A stretch of 64,000 bases of DNA from Brachyspira pilosicoli (GTDB lineage: Bacteria > Spirochaetota > Brachyspiria > Brachyspirales > Brachyspiraceae). Positions 33,839 to 42,962 of the stretch are shown piece by piece (position 1 is the first letter of the stretch; every line of letters begins with the position of its first letter). A model generated the notes under the pieces. The model saw only the letters and a program-made list of their open reading frames with translations. It did no database searches and was not told where the DNA came from. The DNA lies in assembly GCF_008016535.1 (NCBI RefSeq), contig NZ_SAXY01000029.1, positions 1 to 64,000 on the forward strand. Direction: 5' to 3'. The position numbers were made by a program, and so were the translations under genes.

Positions 33839-35893
33839 TTATATTATAAAAGAATAATACTTAATATTACCCTCAACGTCCATAGCCTCTATAGTAATAG
33901 ATGATATATTTTCATCTTCTATAGTAATAGTAAAACTTTCATTCATAGAATCCAACACTCCATCATCCGGAACTATATATAACCACTCATTACTAATAGT
34001 AGAATATCTTACTGTTTTTAAGAATGATAATTTGTCAGATAATTTAAATGTAATTTTTCTTATATTTCTTTCAGAAACAGAATTAAAATCAAGCAGCTCG
34101 GGGGCTTCATTATCATATTTTATATTAAATACCTCAAGAGATTTTGTTTTAATATCTCCAATAGGATTATCATACTTATCGCTTGCAGTTATTCTAAAGT
34201 CATAAACTCCAGAAGGAAGCAAATAAGACTTAAACTTATAATATTGATTTTCTATATTATCAGCAATGAGCTTATAATTTTGCTCACCTTTTAATCTATA
34301 TTCTAAAGTATATGATAGTTTATCTCCATTAGGGTCAGTTCCCTTCCAATATACCATAGCCTCATTTTCTTCTAATTGTGGAGTTTTATTTTCAGCAGAA
34401 TCATTTTGCTGTCTGTAATATGTAGCTAAACCTCCATTAATAACATCAGGAGCTAAATTATTTTCTACATAAGTAAAATCCATAAAGCTTAATAAAGGGC
34501 TTATCTCTGGATTTGTAGTTTTCATTGTAACTTTATATTGTAAAAATCTTCCGTCAGGAGCTTCTATTTTGCCATTATTGTTTGCAACAGGCTTAAACTC
34601 ACTCCAAGTTTCATCAACTCTAGCAACATTTCCGCTTCTAATTTCTATAGTAATGCTAGAACCCTCTGGAGCAGTAGTTACAGCATTTAAACTTCCAAAT
34701 TTGCTAAGCACTCTCAAATCTAAAGTATCGCTTGTAAAAGTGCCTTCTGTTGGGTATTGATTATCCATTTTGTATATTTCACCAGTCTTTGATATTGCAA
34801 AATAGAGTCCATTATCTGTAGCAGCAAAAGTTGATAATATCTTGTTTCTTAAGCCGCCTATATATGATAATAAACCGTCATTTCCATTTATTCTATAAAC
34901 ATCAGCAGAATCGCCTGTAACAAAATATATATTATTGTTGCTGTCGCTGCTTAAAGCAAATACCAATGTTTGATTTAAGAAGAAAAGTCTTTGAACTGTG
35001 CCGTTTGTATCTGCTTTATATAGAGAGTTTCTAAACTCTTTATCGCTGTCTTCTGCTGTTTTGCCGCTGTCTATTATAGAAGGAAGTATTAAATATGAAG
35101 GCTCTCTTGTAGCTGTACCAAAATATAAATTGCCTATATTATCCATAGTGATGGCATATACTTCGTTTTGTGCTGTATCATAAAGCACATTATATGAAGG
35201 GTTTTCAACATTTGTAGATAAATCAATATATAATACAAGTCCCCTTCCGGCAGTGCCTACATATAATTTATTTTGTTTTTTATCATAATATAATGACATA
35301 GCATGCTGTTCTTCTGTTTTTAATATTTCAGTAATCTTTCCGTCAGCAGCAGATACTTTTAATACTCTTGCATTGTTTCCGCCTGCAGCTAAATATAAGT
35401 TGCCGTTAGCATCAAACTTCATGTCCCATATATAAGTATCATCAACATCTTTAGACCAAATCTCTTTACCGCTACTGTCATATTTCATAATTTTAGCATA
35501 AGGTCCAACTGCCGCATAAACATTACCCGCATCATCACTAATTACAGCAGTAAAAGCATTGTCATTGTCAGATTTTACAAAAAGGCTGAAATTAGTTTCA
35601 TTAGCACTTTTTTTATATAACTCAGCACCATTTCCGCTTATAGCAGCATACATACTTCCGTCTTTAGCAGGATAGATTTTCCATATATATTTGCCGTCTA
35701 TAGAACTTTCTTTCTCTATTAGAGGAGCTAAACTCAAAGAACCCTGCTCTGTAAGCATTATTCCATTATAAAGTCCATTATCATAAAAACCCTTTTTTGT
35801 GCTGGCATAATTTCTTGTTACAACAGCAAAAACATTGGAAGATGATAATATTAGTATAGTTTGCAGTATAAAAATTATCTTAGCGATTTTCAT
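33839..35893 (-). CDS. exported beta-propeller-like protein with C-terminal Ig/FnIII-like region
   Basis: This protein of ~684 residues has a signal peptide (IIFILQTILILSSSNVFA). Residues ~40-370 repeat short units of the type G.. YAA. GNGAELYK or NLYLAAGGNNARVLK, each with a beta hairpin of sensor-blade type; a seven- or eight-blade propeller fits. Residues ~480-690 look like fibronectin-III/Ig strands (GDKLSYTLEYRLKGE, then YDFRITASDKYDNPIGD). The TTG at 35911 overlaps the SD, so ATG 35893 is chosen. It overlaps the S55-like gene by 14 bp, so the two are coupled. Likely periplasmic or surface sensing/binding; inference only. Confidence 0.76.
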   Translation of the reverse strand: MKIAKIIFILQTILILSSSNVFAVVTRNYASTKKGFYDNGLYNGIMLTEQGSLSLAPLIEKESSIDGKYIWKIYPAKDGSMYAAISGNGAELYKKSANETNFSLFVKSDNDNAFTAVISDDAGNVYAAVGPYAKIMKYDSSGKEIWSKDVDDTYIWDMKFDANGNLYLAAGGNNARVLKVSAADGKITEILKTEEQHAMSLYYDKKQNKLYVGTAGRGLVLYIDLSTNVENPSYNVLYDTAQNEVYAITMDNIGNLYFGTATREPSYLILPSIIDSGKTAEDSDKEFRNSLYKADTNGTVQRLFFLNQTLVFALSSDSNNNIYFVTGDSADVYRINGNDGLLSYIGGLRNKILSTFAATDNGLYFAISKTGEIYKMDNQYPTEGTFTSDTLDLRVLSKFGSLNAVTTAPEGSSITIEIRSGNVARVDETWSEFKPVANNNGKIEAPDGRFLQYKVTMKTTNPEISPLLSFMDFTYVENNLAPDVINGGLATYYRQQNDSAENKTPQLEENEAMVYWKGTDPNGDKLSYTLEYRLKGEQNYKLIADNIENQYYKFKSYLLPSGVYDFRITASDKYDNPIGDIKTKSLEVFNIKYDNEAPELLDFNSVSERNIRKITFKLSDKLSFLKTVRYSTISNEWLYIVPDDGVLDSMNESFTITIEDENISSITIEAMDVEGNIKYYSFII

Positions 35894-37616
35894 ATTTTTT
35901 AGCCCCTTCAATTATTATATCTATTTTCATTAAACCAAGTATAGAATATGGCATATCATAATTTCCATTTATATCTGTAATAACAGCAGCCTTGTCTGAT
36001 GTAGCGTCTTTTGCCATTACACCATATTTAGACATAGGAAGCGTTGGGTAAGAATACTCCCCTATCTGAACTCCCCTCGATGATGAATACAGCCAAACCT
36101 TTAATGCCTTATCATCATAAGACTTGCTATAATATTTCATTACATCATCTAAACTTCTAATTTTATATTTATTCGGCATAAACAATTTTTGTGCATAAGC
36201 ATATATATATTCATTGGCAGCATATATAGAATAAACATCTGTATTAAGATTAACAGGCAATTTTACAGGTATATCCACATAAGTTTTTTCTTTGCCGTAA
36301 GGAGTAACACCAACTCTTAAATGTATAGTCTCCCCTGCAACAGCTCTAGGCTCTAATAATGTAATATCATTAATAAAACCATATTCTAAATTGCTTCTTT
36401 TTACAGATAGTTTTATAGATTTTATTGCTACTCTATTAAAATTATTGTATATAAAGAAATCTACAGGAGCTACAAGCTGATTAATAGCCTCTCTAAAAGC
36501 ATCTTTTGAAGAATAAGAGAGTATTCTCTCTTCTATTTTATAAGGCTCATCAAAATAATCAGTTTCAATCTCATAGCTTATGCTAAACACCCCTTCCTCT
36601 TCACTTCCAGCAGTAGAACTAATAGCCTCATATATAGCCATAGAAAGAAGGTCTGAGAAATATGTAGGGTCATTTAATACTCTTAAATTAAAATCTCTGT
36701 TTAAAAAGTTTTGGTCTTCAACTTTAAGACTAACAGGTATCATAGTATCTTCAGGCACTTCGCCATATACACCAGATACCCCAAAAGTACCGTCATAAAC
36801 AGTATAACCCAAATAATTAGAATAAGCAGCACCAATCTTAAAAGAAGAAGCAACAGAAGCCACTATATGATTAATATAAGCTCTTGAAACAGGAGCCCTC
36901 AAATGCCCCTTGCCCCACATAGAGTGCCCAAAAAGCAAAAACTTCTCATCATCAGTATGCGAAACAGTACCAACCCCCGCTATAGATAAATCCCCATCAA
37001 CTAAAACTATAGCAACAGAATCCCCAAACAAAAACTTACTGCTTTGATTAGTGTCGGATACAGTTCCTCCAGCCTGCATAGGGTAAAAACCCATCTCTTT
37101 AAACTTTGAAGAATATTCATTAAAAGAATCAGAATTAAAGCCAGAAAACATTAAAGGAGTCTGTAAAGCATTTCCGCCCTTTAATCCTGTAGGTCTCACA
37201 TTAGTGTCATTATATAATTTATACATCTCTTCTATAGGAGTAACACCTGCAATAGGGTCTTTAGAATAATTCCAGCCAAAAGCCAAAGCACCAGCTATTT
37301 TACCGTCAAAATATATAGGCGAACCGCTCATTCCTGCAACCGTTCCAGAATGTTCTAAATTAAGCCCCTCTAATTGTATAAGTATAGCATCGCTTCCATT
37401 CCACATCTTTCTTAATACAGATATTACTTTTACTTTAAATGGCTCCACATTTGTACCATGTATTACAGTGTAGCCTACTCCTTCCATACCCTCTTTTATT
37501 TCACTCATAGGTATTACCTCTGGATTATTCGGAGGCATTGGAGGAAGCTTATCTTCTTCTTGTGAGAATAATAAATTAAATGATAATATAAAAATTATAA
37601 TTGCTATTTTTTTCAT
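35880..37616 (-). CDS. exported S55 (SpoIVB)-like serine peptidase homologue
   Basis: This ~578-residue protein starts MKKIAIIIFILSFNLLFSQ (signal peptide). The Ser motif VAGMSGSPIYFDGKIAGA gives a candidate nucleophile Ser97. A His motif KFLLFGHSMWGKG gives His231. These match the two hallmark motifs of peptidase family S55 (SpoIVB). In SpoIVB itself His precedes Ser, whereas here Ser comes first, an order I recall from long S55-like proteins of other phyla. The C-terminal ~300 residues are an unassigned beta-rich region. Upstream in-frame ATGs exist to 37709, but the signal peptide favours 37616. Coupled to the propeller-like gene. Confidence 0.76.
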   Translation of the reverse strand: MKKIAIIIFILSFNLLFSQEEDKLPPMPPNNPEVIPMSEIKEGMEGVGYTVIHGTNVEPFKVKVISVLRKMWNGSDAILIQLEGLNLEHSGTVAGMSGSPIYFDGKIAGALAFGWNYSKDPIAGVTPIEEMYKLYNDTNVRPTGLKGGNALQTPLMFSGFNSDSFNEYSSKFKEMGFYPMQAGGTVSDTNQSSKFLFGDSVAIVLVDGDLSIAGVGTVSHTDDEKFLLFGHSMWGKGHLRAPVSRAYINHIVASVASSFKIGAAYSNYLGYTVYDGTFGVSGVYGEVPEDTMIPVSLKVEDQNFLNRDFNLRVLNDPTYFSDLLSMAIYEAISSTAGSEEEGVFSISYEIETDYFDEPYKIEERILSYSSKDAFREAINQLVAPVDFFIYNNFNRVAIKSIKLSVKRSNLEYGFINDITLLEPRAVAGETIHLRVGVTPYGKEKTYVDIPVKLPVNLNTDVYSIYAANEYIYAYAQKLFMPNKYKIRSLDDVMKYYSKSYDDKALKVWLYSSSRGVQIGEYSYPTLPMSKYGVMAKDATSDKAAVITDINGNYDMPYSILGLMKIDIIIEGAKKYENR

Positions 37617-37734
37617 AATGTCCATATCTAATTTGAATTTTATAAATAATAATAACCTATATTTTACATAATAATAAAAAATTATATAATAGTTTTTTAT
37701 TTTATACAAACACTTTTAAACATAATAAAACTGC

Positions 37735-37762
37735 TTGACTTATTATAAATGTTGTTTATGAT
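37735..37762 (+). promoter_or_regulatory. promoter for the CMD-family gene
   Basis: TTGACT at 37735-37740, 16-bp spacer, TATGAT at 37757-37762; the ATG follows about 75 bp later. Confidence 0.55.
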
Positions 37763-37836
37763 TATAGCATTAAAAAATTATATTTTAATATAAAATCAAT
37801 AATTTTTTATAAAGCTTTTATATTAGGAGTAAAATT

Positions 37837-38394
37837 ATGGCAAGAGTAAAATTCATAGAATATGAAGAAGCAAAAGGTAAAGTAAAAGAGGCTTTTGATT
37901 ATCATATCAAAAAAAGCGGAAGTGTTACAAACATGAAAAAAGCACTTCTTAATGATTATGTTACTTATGATACTATGATGGGTTGGTATACTTCTTATGA
38001 CAGACTCGTTGAAGTTGTAGGCGAGAGAGCTGCTATGATATTAGCACATTCGGTTTCTACTACTAACGGCTGTATATTATGTTCATTATTTTTTATAAGA
38101 GATTTGAAAGCTATAGGCGATGACCCTAAAAATCTTAAACTTACTGAAAAAGAAGAGTTATTATCAGAATTAGGAAAGCAAATGGTAAAAGACCCTAATG
38201 GTATTACTGATGAGTTTATGGCTAAATTAAAAAAATATTTCAATGACCAAGAAATAGTTGTTATAGTAGGGTTTGTATCTTGGATGATAGCTTATAATAT
38301 TTTTAACTCTACACTTGAAATAGATTTAGATGAATCTTTAATACCTATAAAAGGTGAGTTTGAAAAAGAAACTTGGAGAGCTAAGAACAATTAA
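37837..38394 (+). CDS. carboxymuconolactone decarboxylase (CMD)/AhpD-like protein
   Basis: This 185-residue helical protein contains HSVSTTNGCILCSLFFIRD, the CMD/AhpD-type motif with a CxxC redox pair and the preceding polar residues. AhpD-like members reduce peroxiredoxins or lipoyl groups; others are decarboxylases. No peroxiredoxin gene is adjacent, so the partner is unknown. Strong SD (aggag) before ATG and a good upstream promoter; stand-alone transcript. The final stop is followed by 400 bp of repeats without a gene. Confidence 0.82.
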   Translation: MARVKFIEYEEAKGKVKEAFDYHIKKSGSVTNMKKALLNDYVTYDTMMGWYTSYDRLVEVVGERAAMILAHSVSTTNGCILCSLFFIRDLKAIGDDPKNLKLTEKEELLSELGKQMVKDPNGITDEFMAKLKKYFNDQEIVVIVGFVSWMIAYNIFNSTLEIDLDESLIPIKGEFEKETWRAKNN

Positions 38395-38463
38395 TTTTAT
38401 TTTTTGATATTATACTTGTTTCAAAGTTGTTAATAATGTTTAGAATATTTTTCAGTTTTTTAT

Positions 38464-38574
38464 TTGTGGGGCTTGCCCCCTGCGAAGCGTACTCGTAGGG
38501 TAACACCCCACTTCTTTTGGCGACCGAAGGAAGTGCCTGTGGGTATGACCCAAAGAAGCAAAAAGACTGTATTT
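38464..38574. repeat. dispersed intergenic repeat, module A copy 3 (diverged)
   Basis: Shares with the 4716 copy the GC-rich hairpin (here ggggcttgcccc), gaccgaaggaagt, and caaaaagact. It carries an extra gcgaagcgtactcgtaggg resembling part of module B. Sits right after the CMD gene. Confidence 0.8.
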
Positions 38575-38635
38575 TTAGCTTAAATTTAGGTTTTATAATA
38601 CATTTTACATATTGCTAATATACAAAGCTAAAAAA

Positions 38636-38742
38636 CTTGCACTTTCGCGAAGCGTGCCCGGAGGGCAAAAACTTTGACGAAGTCCGCACCGCGACCGAAG
38701 GAAGTGCCTGTGGTGCGAAGGCGGGAAAAAGTTGAAGAAAAC
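38636..38742. repeat. dispersed intergenic repeat, module B copy 2 with inserted A fragment
   Basis: Matches 4917-5000, but between the ccgcac and gcgaaggcggg blocks carries an extra ~22 bases including gaccgaaggaagtgcctgtg, identical to part of the module A copy 38522-38541. Confidence 0.82.
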
Positions 38743-38813
38743 AACTTTACAACAAAATATAGTTATATATATAACTTTTTTAAAAACTTAAAAAAATACT
38801 TTTGGAAATACAA

Positions 38814-39653
38814 ATGGTAAGCATAATCATCACAACAAGAAACTCTGAAAACTTTATTGCTGATTGCATAAATGCTGTAAAAAACTCTAATTATAAATAC
38901 ACAGAAATAATATTAGTAGACAATAATTCAACCGACAAAACCGTAGAAATAGCAAAAGAATTAGGGGCAAAAACTTTTATTAAAGGTCCGGAACGCTCTG
39001 CTCAAAGAAACTATGGAGCTGAAATGTCATCTGGTGAAATAATAGGTTTTTTAGATGTTGATATGACTTTATCAGAAAATGTTATCACAGAATGCTTGGA
39101 AGTTTTTAATAGCAATAAAAATATTCAGGCTTTATATATACCAGAGAAAATATTTGGAAATAGTTTTTTTAATAGAGTGAGAAGCTTTGAACGCTCTTTT
39201 TATGATGCCACTGTAATAGATGCTGTTCGTTTTTTTAGAAAAGAAGCATTCATAAAAATAGGAGGTTTCGATTCAAACTTAAACGGCACCGAAGATTGGG
39301 ATATTGACAGACGCATAAAACAAATAGGAAATGTTGATATAATAAAATCTCCTCTATATCATCATGAAAATCATACTCTCAAACAATATATAGTGAAAAA
39401 AAGCTACTACGCCTCAAACTTTAATAATTACTTTGATAAATGGGGATATGATGAAACAACTAAAAAACAGTTTGGACTATTTTATCGTTATGTAGGCGTT
39501 TACATAGAAAAAGGCAAATGGAAAAAATTACTATTTCACCCTATTTATACGATATCTATGTATTTTTTGAGATTTCTAATTGGAATAGTTTATATATTAT
39601 CAAAATTTAATATATCAAAAAAAGAAAATGTTTATAGGGATAAAAATGATTAG
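38814..39653 (+). CDS. family 2 glycosyltransferase
   Basis: This protein of ~279 residues has a GT-A fold: VSIIITTRNSENFIADCI, then VDNNSTDKT, GFLDVDMTL (the DxD equivalent) and the acceptor-site Asp in TEDWDIDRRIKQ. It transfers a sugar from a nucleotide donor to a lipid or glycan. A hydrophobic C-terminus (~243-265) likely touches the membrane. The in-frame TTG at 38802 overlaps the weak SD, so ATG 38814 is used. It overlaps the next, polytopic membrane gene by 8 bp, suggesting a paired glycosylation step on a lipid carrier. Confidence 0.9.
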   Translation: MVSIIITTRNSENFIADCINAVKNSNYKYTEIILVDNNSTDKTVEIAKELGAKTFIKGPERSAQRNYGAEMSSGEIIGFLDVDMTLSENVITECLEVFNSNKNIQALYIPEKIFGNSFFNRVRSFERSFYDATVIDAVRFFRKEAFIKIGGFDSNLNGTEDWDIDRRIKQIGNVDIIKSPLYHHENHTLKQYIVKKSYYASNFNNYFDKWGYDETTKKQFGLFYRYVGVYIEKGKWKKLLFHPIYTISMYFLRFLIGIVYILSKFNISKKENVYRDKND

Positions 39654-40905
39654 TAACAAAAAAAAATTTATAGTCTTTTCAATAATAGTAATAATAATTG
39701 CAGCAGCATTGAGAGTACATATATATAATAAATCTATAGTAGGATATCCTAGAGGTTTAGACGGAGAATATCAATTTTATCAGTTAAAAAAGCATATTGC
39801 AGAAAAAAGATTTCCAATAGAGGGAGTTTTTCTTAATAGTCCTGATAGCTATGATAGTGAAGATGAGGCAAGAGTACCTGGCGGATATTTTTATATCTCT
39901 TATATAATAAAATATTTTATAGGCGGAGGCACTTATGAAGGAGCAAGACTTGTTAATCTGATTACTTCAATACTCATAAGTATTATATTCTTTATTTGGA
40001 TTTATAAAAGATTTAATATTACAACTTTTTTTATAACACTAGCATTAATGTCAGTTAATGTGTATTTTTTACAAGCAGGAAATAATATATATAATCCGCA
40101 TAATCCCTTAATACTATCTTTTATTTTTATACCTGTACTTTATGAATATTTATATAATGATAAAAAATTTATATATGCTGTTTTATTATTTCCTATATTA
40201 GCATTATCAGCACAATGCCACTTTTCTAATTTCTTTTCTATAATACCATCTCTAATAGTCTTTTTAATTATTAGATGGAAAAAAGATACTAAAAAAAATA
40301 TATTTCCATTATCTATTGGCGTATTTATATCTTTTTTAACATATTTACCATATTTGATATATCAATTTCAAAACAACTTTGAAAGCTTATCAAAAATACT
40401 ATCTAGAAAATCTGAACTTGATGCTCATTATATAATACAGCCTCCACAAATATATTCCATATTCTTATTCACTACAAATGAAGCAGGACATAAATATGTA
40501 AATGGAATAAAAGATATTATAAATTCATATTTTGGAAATAATCCATTATATATTTTCACATTTATATTTTATATATTATCTATTTTAATAGCACTATTTA
40601 TATTGATTTATACTTATAAACATTTTTTCACCAAAAAAATGATTACAAACGATGATAAAAAAACTAATACATTAAAAGACTTATTATTTTTCTATATATT
40701 ATATATAATAATATCTGTAGTATTTTATATGTTAGCAAGTATTGGTGCAGGAAGACCTCATTACTTCTATTCATCTTTTACTTTAGGTTTTATTCCTTTT
40801 ATTTATTTTATAGAAAATATTACATATGTAAAACCTAAATATATTAATTATTTTTGCTTATATGCAATATTAAATATAATAGCAATAGTTATATATAATT
40901 ATTAA
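39646..40905 (+). CDS. polytopic membrane protein, GT-C glycosyltransferase-like
   Basis: This ~419-residue protein has about ten membrane segments. The first extracytoplasmic loop contains PRGLDGEYQFYQLKKH, with acidic residues where GT-C enzymes such as ArnT/PMT keep their catalytic Asp. GT-C enzymes take sugar from polyprenyl phosphate, so it may complete the step started by the adjacent GT2. The aggga SD favours ATG 39646 over 39628. The overlap with the GT2 gene supports coupled expression. Assignment to GT-C is by topology and loop motif only. Confidence 0.7.
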   Translation: MISNKKKFIVFSIIVIIIAAALRVHIYNKSIVGYPRGLDGEYQFYQLKKHIAEKRFPIEGVFLNSPDSYDSEDEARVPGGYFYISYIIKYFIGGGTYEGARLVNLITSILISIIFFIWIYKRFNITTFFITLALMSVNVYFLQAGNNIYNPHNPLILSFIFIPVLYEYLYNDKKFIYAVLLFPILALSAQCHFSNFFSIIPSLIVFLIIRWKKDTKKNIFPLSIGVFISFLTYLPYLIYQFQNNFESLSKILSRKSELDAHYIIQPPQIYSIFLFTTNEAGHKYVNGIKDIINSYFGNNPLYIFTFIFYILSILIALFILIYTYKHFFTKKMITNDDKKTNTLKDLLFFYILYIIISVVFYMLASIGAGRPHYFYSSFTLGFIPFIYFIENITYVKPKYINYFCLYAILNIIAIVIYNY

Positions 40906-41009
40906 AAATATATTATACTTTTTACCTAAAATAAATTATTAGGTTATATAAGTATGACTAAAAGATAAGTAATTATTCATTATTATCAGACTCCTAACAC
41001 TATTATGAA

Positions 41010-41044
41010 GGGCTTGTGATTTTCTCACAGGCCCCATTTTTTTA
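41010..41044 (+). terminator. intrinsic terminator after the GT genes
   Basis: gggcttgtga and tcacaggccc form a GC-rich 10-bp stem (one G-U) followed by a T run. Confidence 0.85.
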
Positions 41045-41111
41045 CAAACGTTTATAACATTTTTTTACAGTATTTTTTTATAATATTTTACTATTTTTAT
41101 TATAATATGTT

Positions 41112-41207
41112 TATATAGATAGCACAAAAGTCATTTGTTGCACTCTTAAGATATATATACAAACCCATTACTTTCACTCTATAGGTTCTCTATAGAGTGT
41201 TTTTTTA
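41112..41207 (+). ncRNA. candidate small RNA between two terminators
   Basis: A second plus-strand terminator at 41174-41207 has no annotated plus-strand gene between it and the previous terminator. A TATAAT at 41101-41106 would start an RNA of ~95 nt. It would contain a hairpin (gcacaaa / tttgttgc, one bulge, 41122-41141) and then the terminator. The -35 box is poor. There is no ORF. 40906-41009 holds AT-rich DNA with no gene that I can see. Confidence 0.35.
41174..41207 (+). terminator. intrinsic terminator of an unassigned plus-strand transcript
   Basis: A perfect 10-bp stem cactctatag / ctatagagtg with a 5-base loop and then seven T. The minus-strand reading lacks a T run, so it serves the plus strand. 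Confidence 0.85.
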
Positions 41208-41236
41208 TCTTTAATTAAGATTTTTTTATATAAAAT

Positions 41237-42934
41237 TTATTTTGAAAAAGTAAGCTCTTCAAAAGAAGCCATATCCAAAAGCTCATAATGATACCCCTGC
41301 TCTGTAAGAAATAATTGTCTTTTATGAGAGAAATCTTCTTCTTTTGTGTCGCTTGTAATAACCGAAAAGAAATAGCTTTTATTTTCACCCTTTTTCGGAC
41401 GAAGAACACGGCCTAATCTTTGAGCTTCTTCCTGCCTCGAACCGAAAGTACCAGATATCTGTATCAATACATTAGCATCGGGCAAATCAACCGCCAAATT
41501 AGCTACTTTACTTACTATAAGTATTTTTATCTCGCCGGATTTAAACTTTTTATAAATCTCATCTCTTTCAGCCTGAGGAGTTTTACCTGTAATAATAGTA
41601 TATCCTGTTTGTTTTTTCATCTCATTAAGCTGATTCAAATACTGACCTATAATAAGTATGTTTTTTCCTTCAAGTTTTTTAATAATCTTCTTTACTATTT
41701 CGTATTTAAGTATATTTTCGCTGGCAATTCTAAACTTCACCTTATCGCTTGACACAACATAATCAGCCCTTTGAGTATTATCCAAAGGTATTCTCAAATC
41801 ATAACAATAAGCCTCAGCAATAAACTTTTTCTCTTCAAGCTCTCTCCAAGGCATGTCAAACTTCTTAGGTCCAATAAGACAAAATACATCTTTTTCAAGT
41901 CCATCTTCACGAACCAATGTAGCAGTAAGTCCAAGCCTTCTCATACTCTGAATCTCACTAGTAAGCTTTATTATAGGAGCAGGAAGCAAATGAACCTCAT
42001 CATATATTATAAGCCCCCAATTATGCTTAAAAAATAATTCAAAATGCACAAAAGGAGATTCTTTGTCTTTTCTATATGTAAGTATTTTGTATGTAGCTAT
42101 TGTTATAGGTTTTATTTCTTTGTTAAGTCCATTATATTCGCCTATATCTTCTTTTGGTATATCAGTTTTATCTAATATCTCATCTCTCCACTGTCTGCAA
42201 GCAGTAACCCCTGTAACTATTATAAGAGTTTTGGTTTGCATCTTACTCATAGCAGCTATTCCGACAACAGTCTTACCAGTACCGCAAGGCAAAGCTATAA
42301 CACCAGCCCCGCCCTCAGGGCGTCCATTTGCATAAAAAGCTTCTATTGCATTTAATTGATACTCTCTCAAAGAAAAATCTTCGCCATTAGATAAAAGCTT
42401 GTTCCTTAAATTAAAATGATACTCTTCACCTGTTTTATAACCCGCTAAATCTTCTACAGGGTACCCTATATTTATAAGAGCTAATTTTATATGACCTCTA
42501 TAAATTGGGTCTATCTCTATTTTATTGTCATTAACTTCTCTTTTAATATATTTTACCATTGCCTTATAATGCAGCACTTCTTCTATAATGCTTTCATCAT
42601 CGCTTATAAGATAATATTTATCATCGTCTTCTTTAATAATCTTTATTCTTCCATATTTTGATATACTGCTTTCTATTTGTTTTACAATGTTTTTTGGTAT
42701 ATCATAAGAAGAATATTTCTTTAAAAAATCTATTATAGACTGATCTGTATAATTCAAACTAGCAGCATTCCATAATGATACTAATGTAATTCTATATGTA
42801 TGAATATATTCAGGACTCTTTACAAGCTCTGCAAATACAAGCAAAAAATTTCTTATCTCTTCAAAATGCTCTGTACTTACATCTAGTAAAATAGTGCCAT
42901 CGCCCTGAACTATGATGGGAGCATTATTATTCAA
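41237..42934 (-). CDS. XPB/Rad25-type DNA helicase
   Basis: This 565-residue superfamily 2 helicase has an N-terminal XPB-like domain. Walker A is VIALPCGTGKTVVGIAAM, the DEVH box is LIIYDEVHLLPAP, and motif III is GLTATLVRED. The C-terminal RecA lobe has ILIVSKVANLAVDLPDANVLIQ, cut at ANVL, and EEAQRLGRVLRPKKG. XPB proteins unwind DNA in repair or transcription-coupled processes; bacterial members occur sporadically, including in spirochaetes. No nuclease (Bax1-type) lies beside it. Start is TTG 42934 with SD aagga. It is separate from the TPR gene upstream by 28 bp. Confidence 0.9.
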   Translation of the reverse strand: MNNNAPIIVQGDGTILLDVSTEHFEEIRNFLLVFAELVKSPEYIHTYRITLVSLWNAASLNYTDQSIIDFLKKYSSYDIPKNIVKQIESSISKYGRIKIIKEDDDKYYLISDDESIIEEVLHYKAMVKYIKREVNDNKIEIDPIYRGHIKLALINIGYPVEDLAGYKTGEEYHFNLRNKLLSNGEDFSLREYQLNAIEAFYANGRPEGGAGVIALPCGTGKTVVGIAAMSKMQTKTLIIVTGVTACRQWRDEILDKTDIPKEDIGEYNGLNKEIKPITIATYKILTYRKDKESPFVHFELFFKHNWGLIIYDEVHLLPAPIIKLTSEIQSMRRLGLTATLVREDGLEKDVFCLIGPKKFDMPWRELEEKKFIAEAYCYDLRIPLDNTQRADYVVSSDKVKFRIASENILKYEIVKKIIKKLEGKNILIIGQYLNQLNEMKKQTGYTIITGKTPQAERDEIYKKFKSGEIKILIVSKVANLAVDLPDANVLIQISGTFGSRQEEAQRLGRVLRPKKGENKSYFFSVITSDTKEEDFSHKRQLFLTEQGYHYELLDMASFEELTFSK

Positions 42935-42962
42935 TGTTTTTTCCTTAAAAATTAATAAAAAA

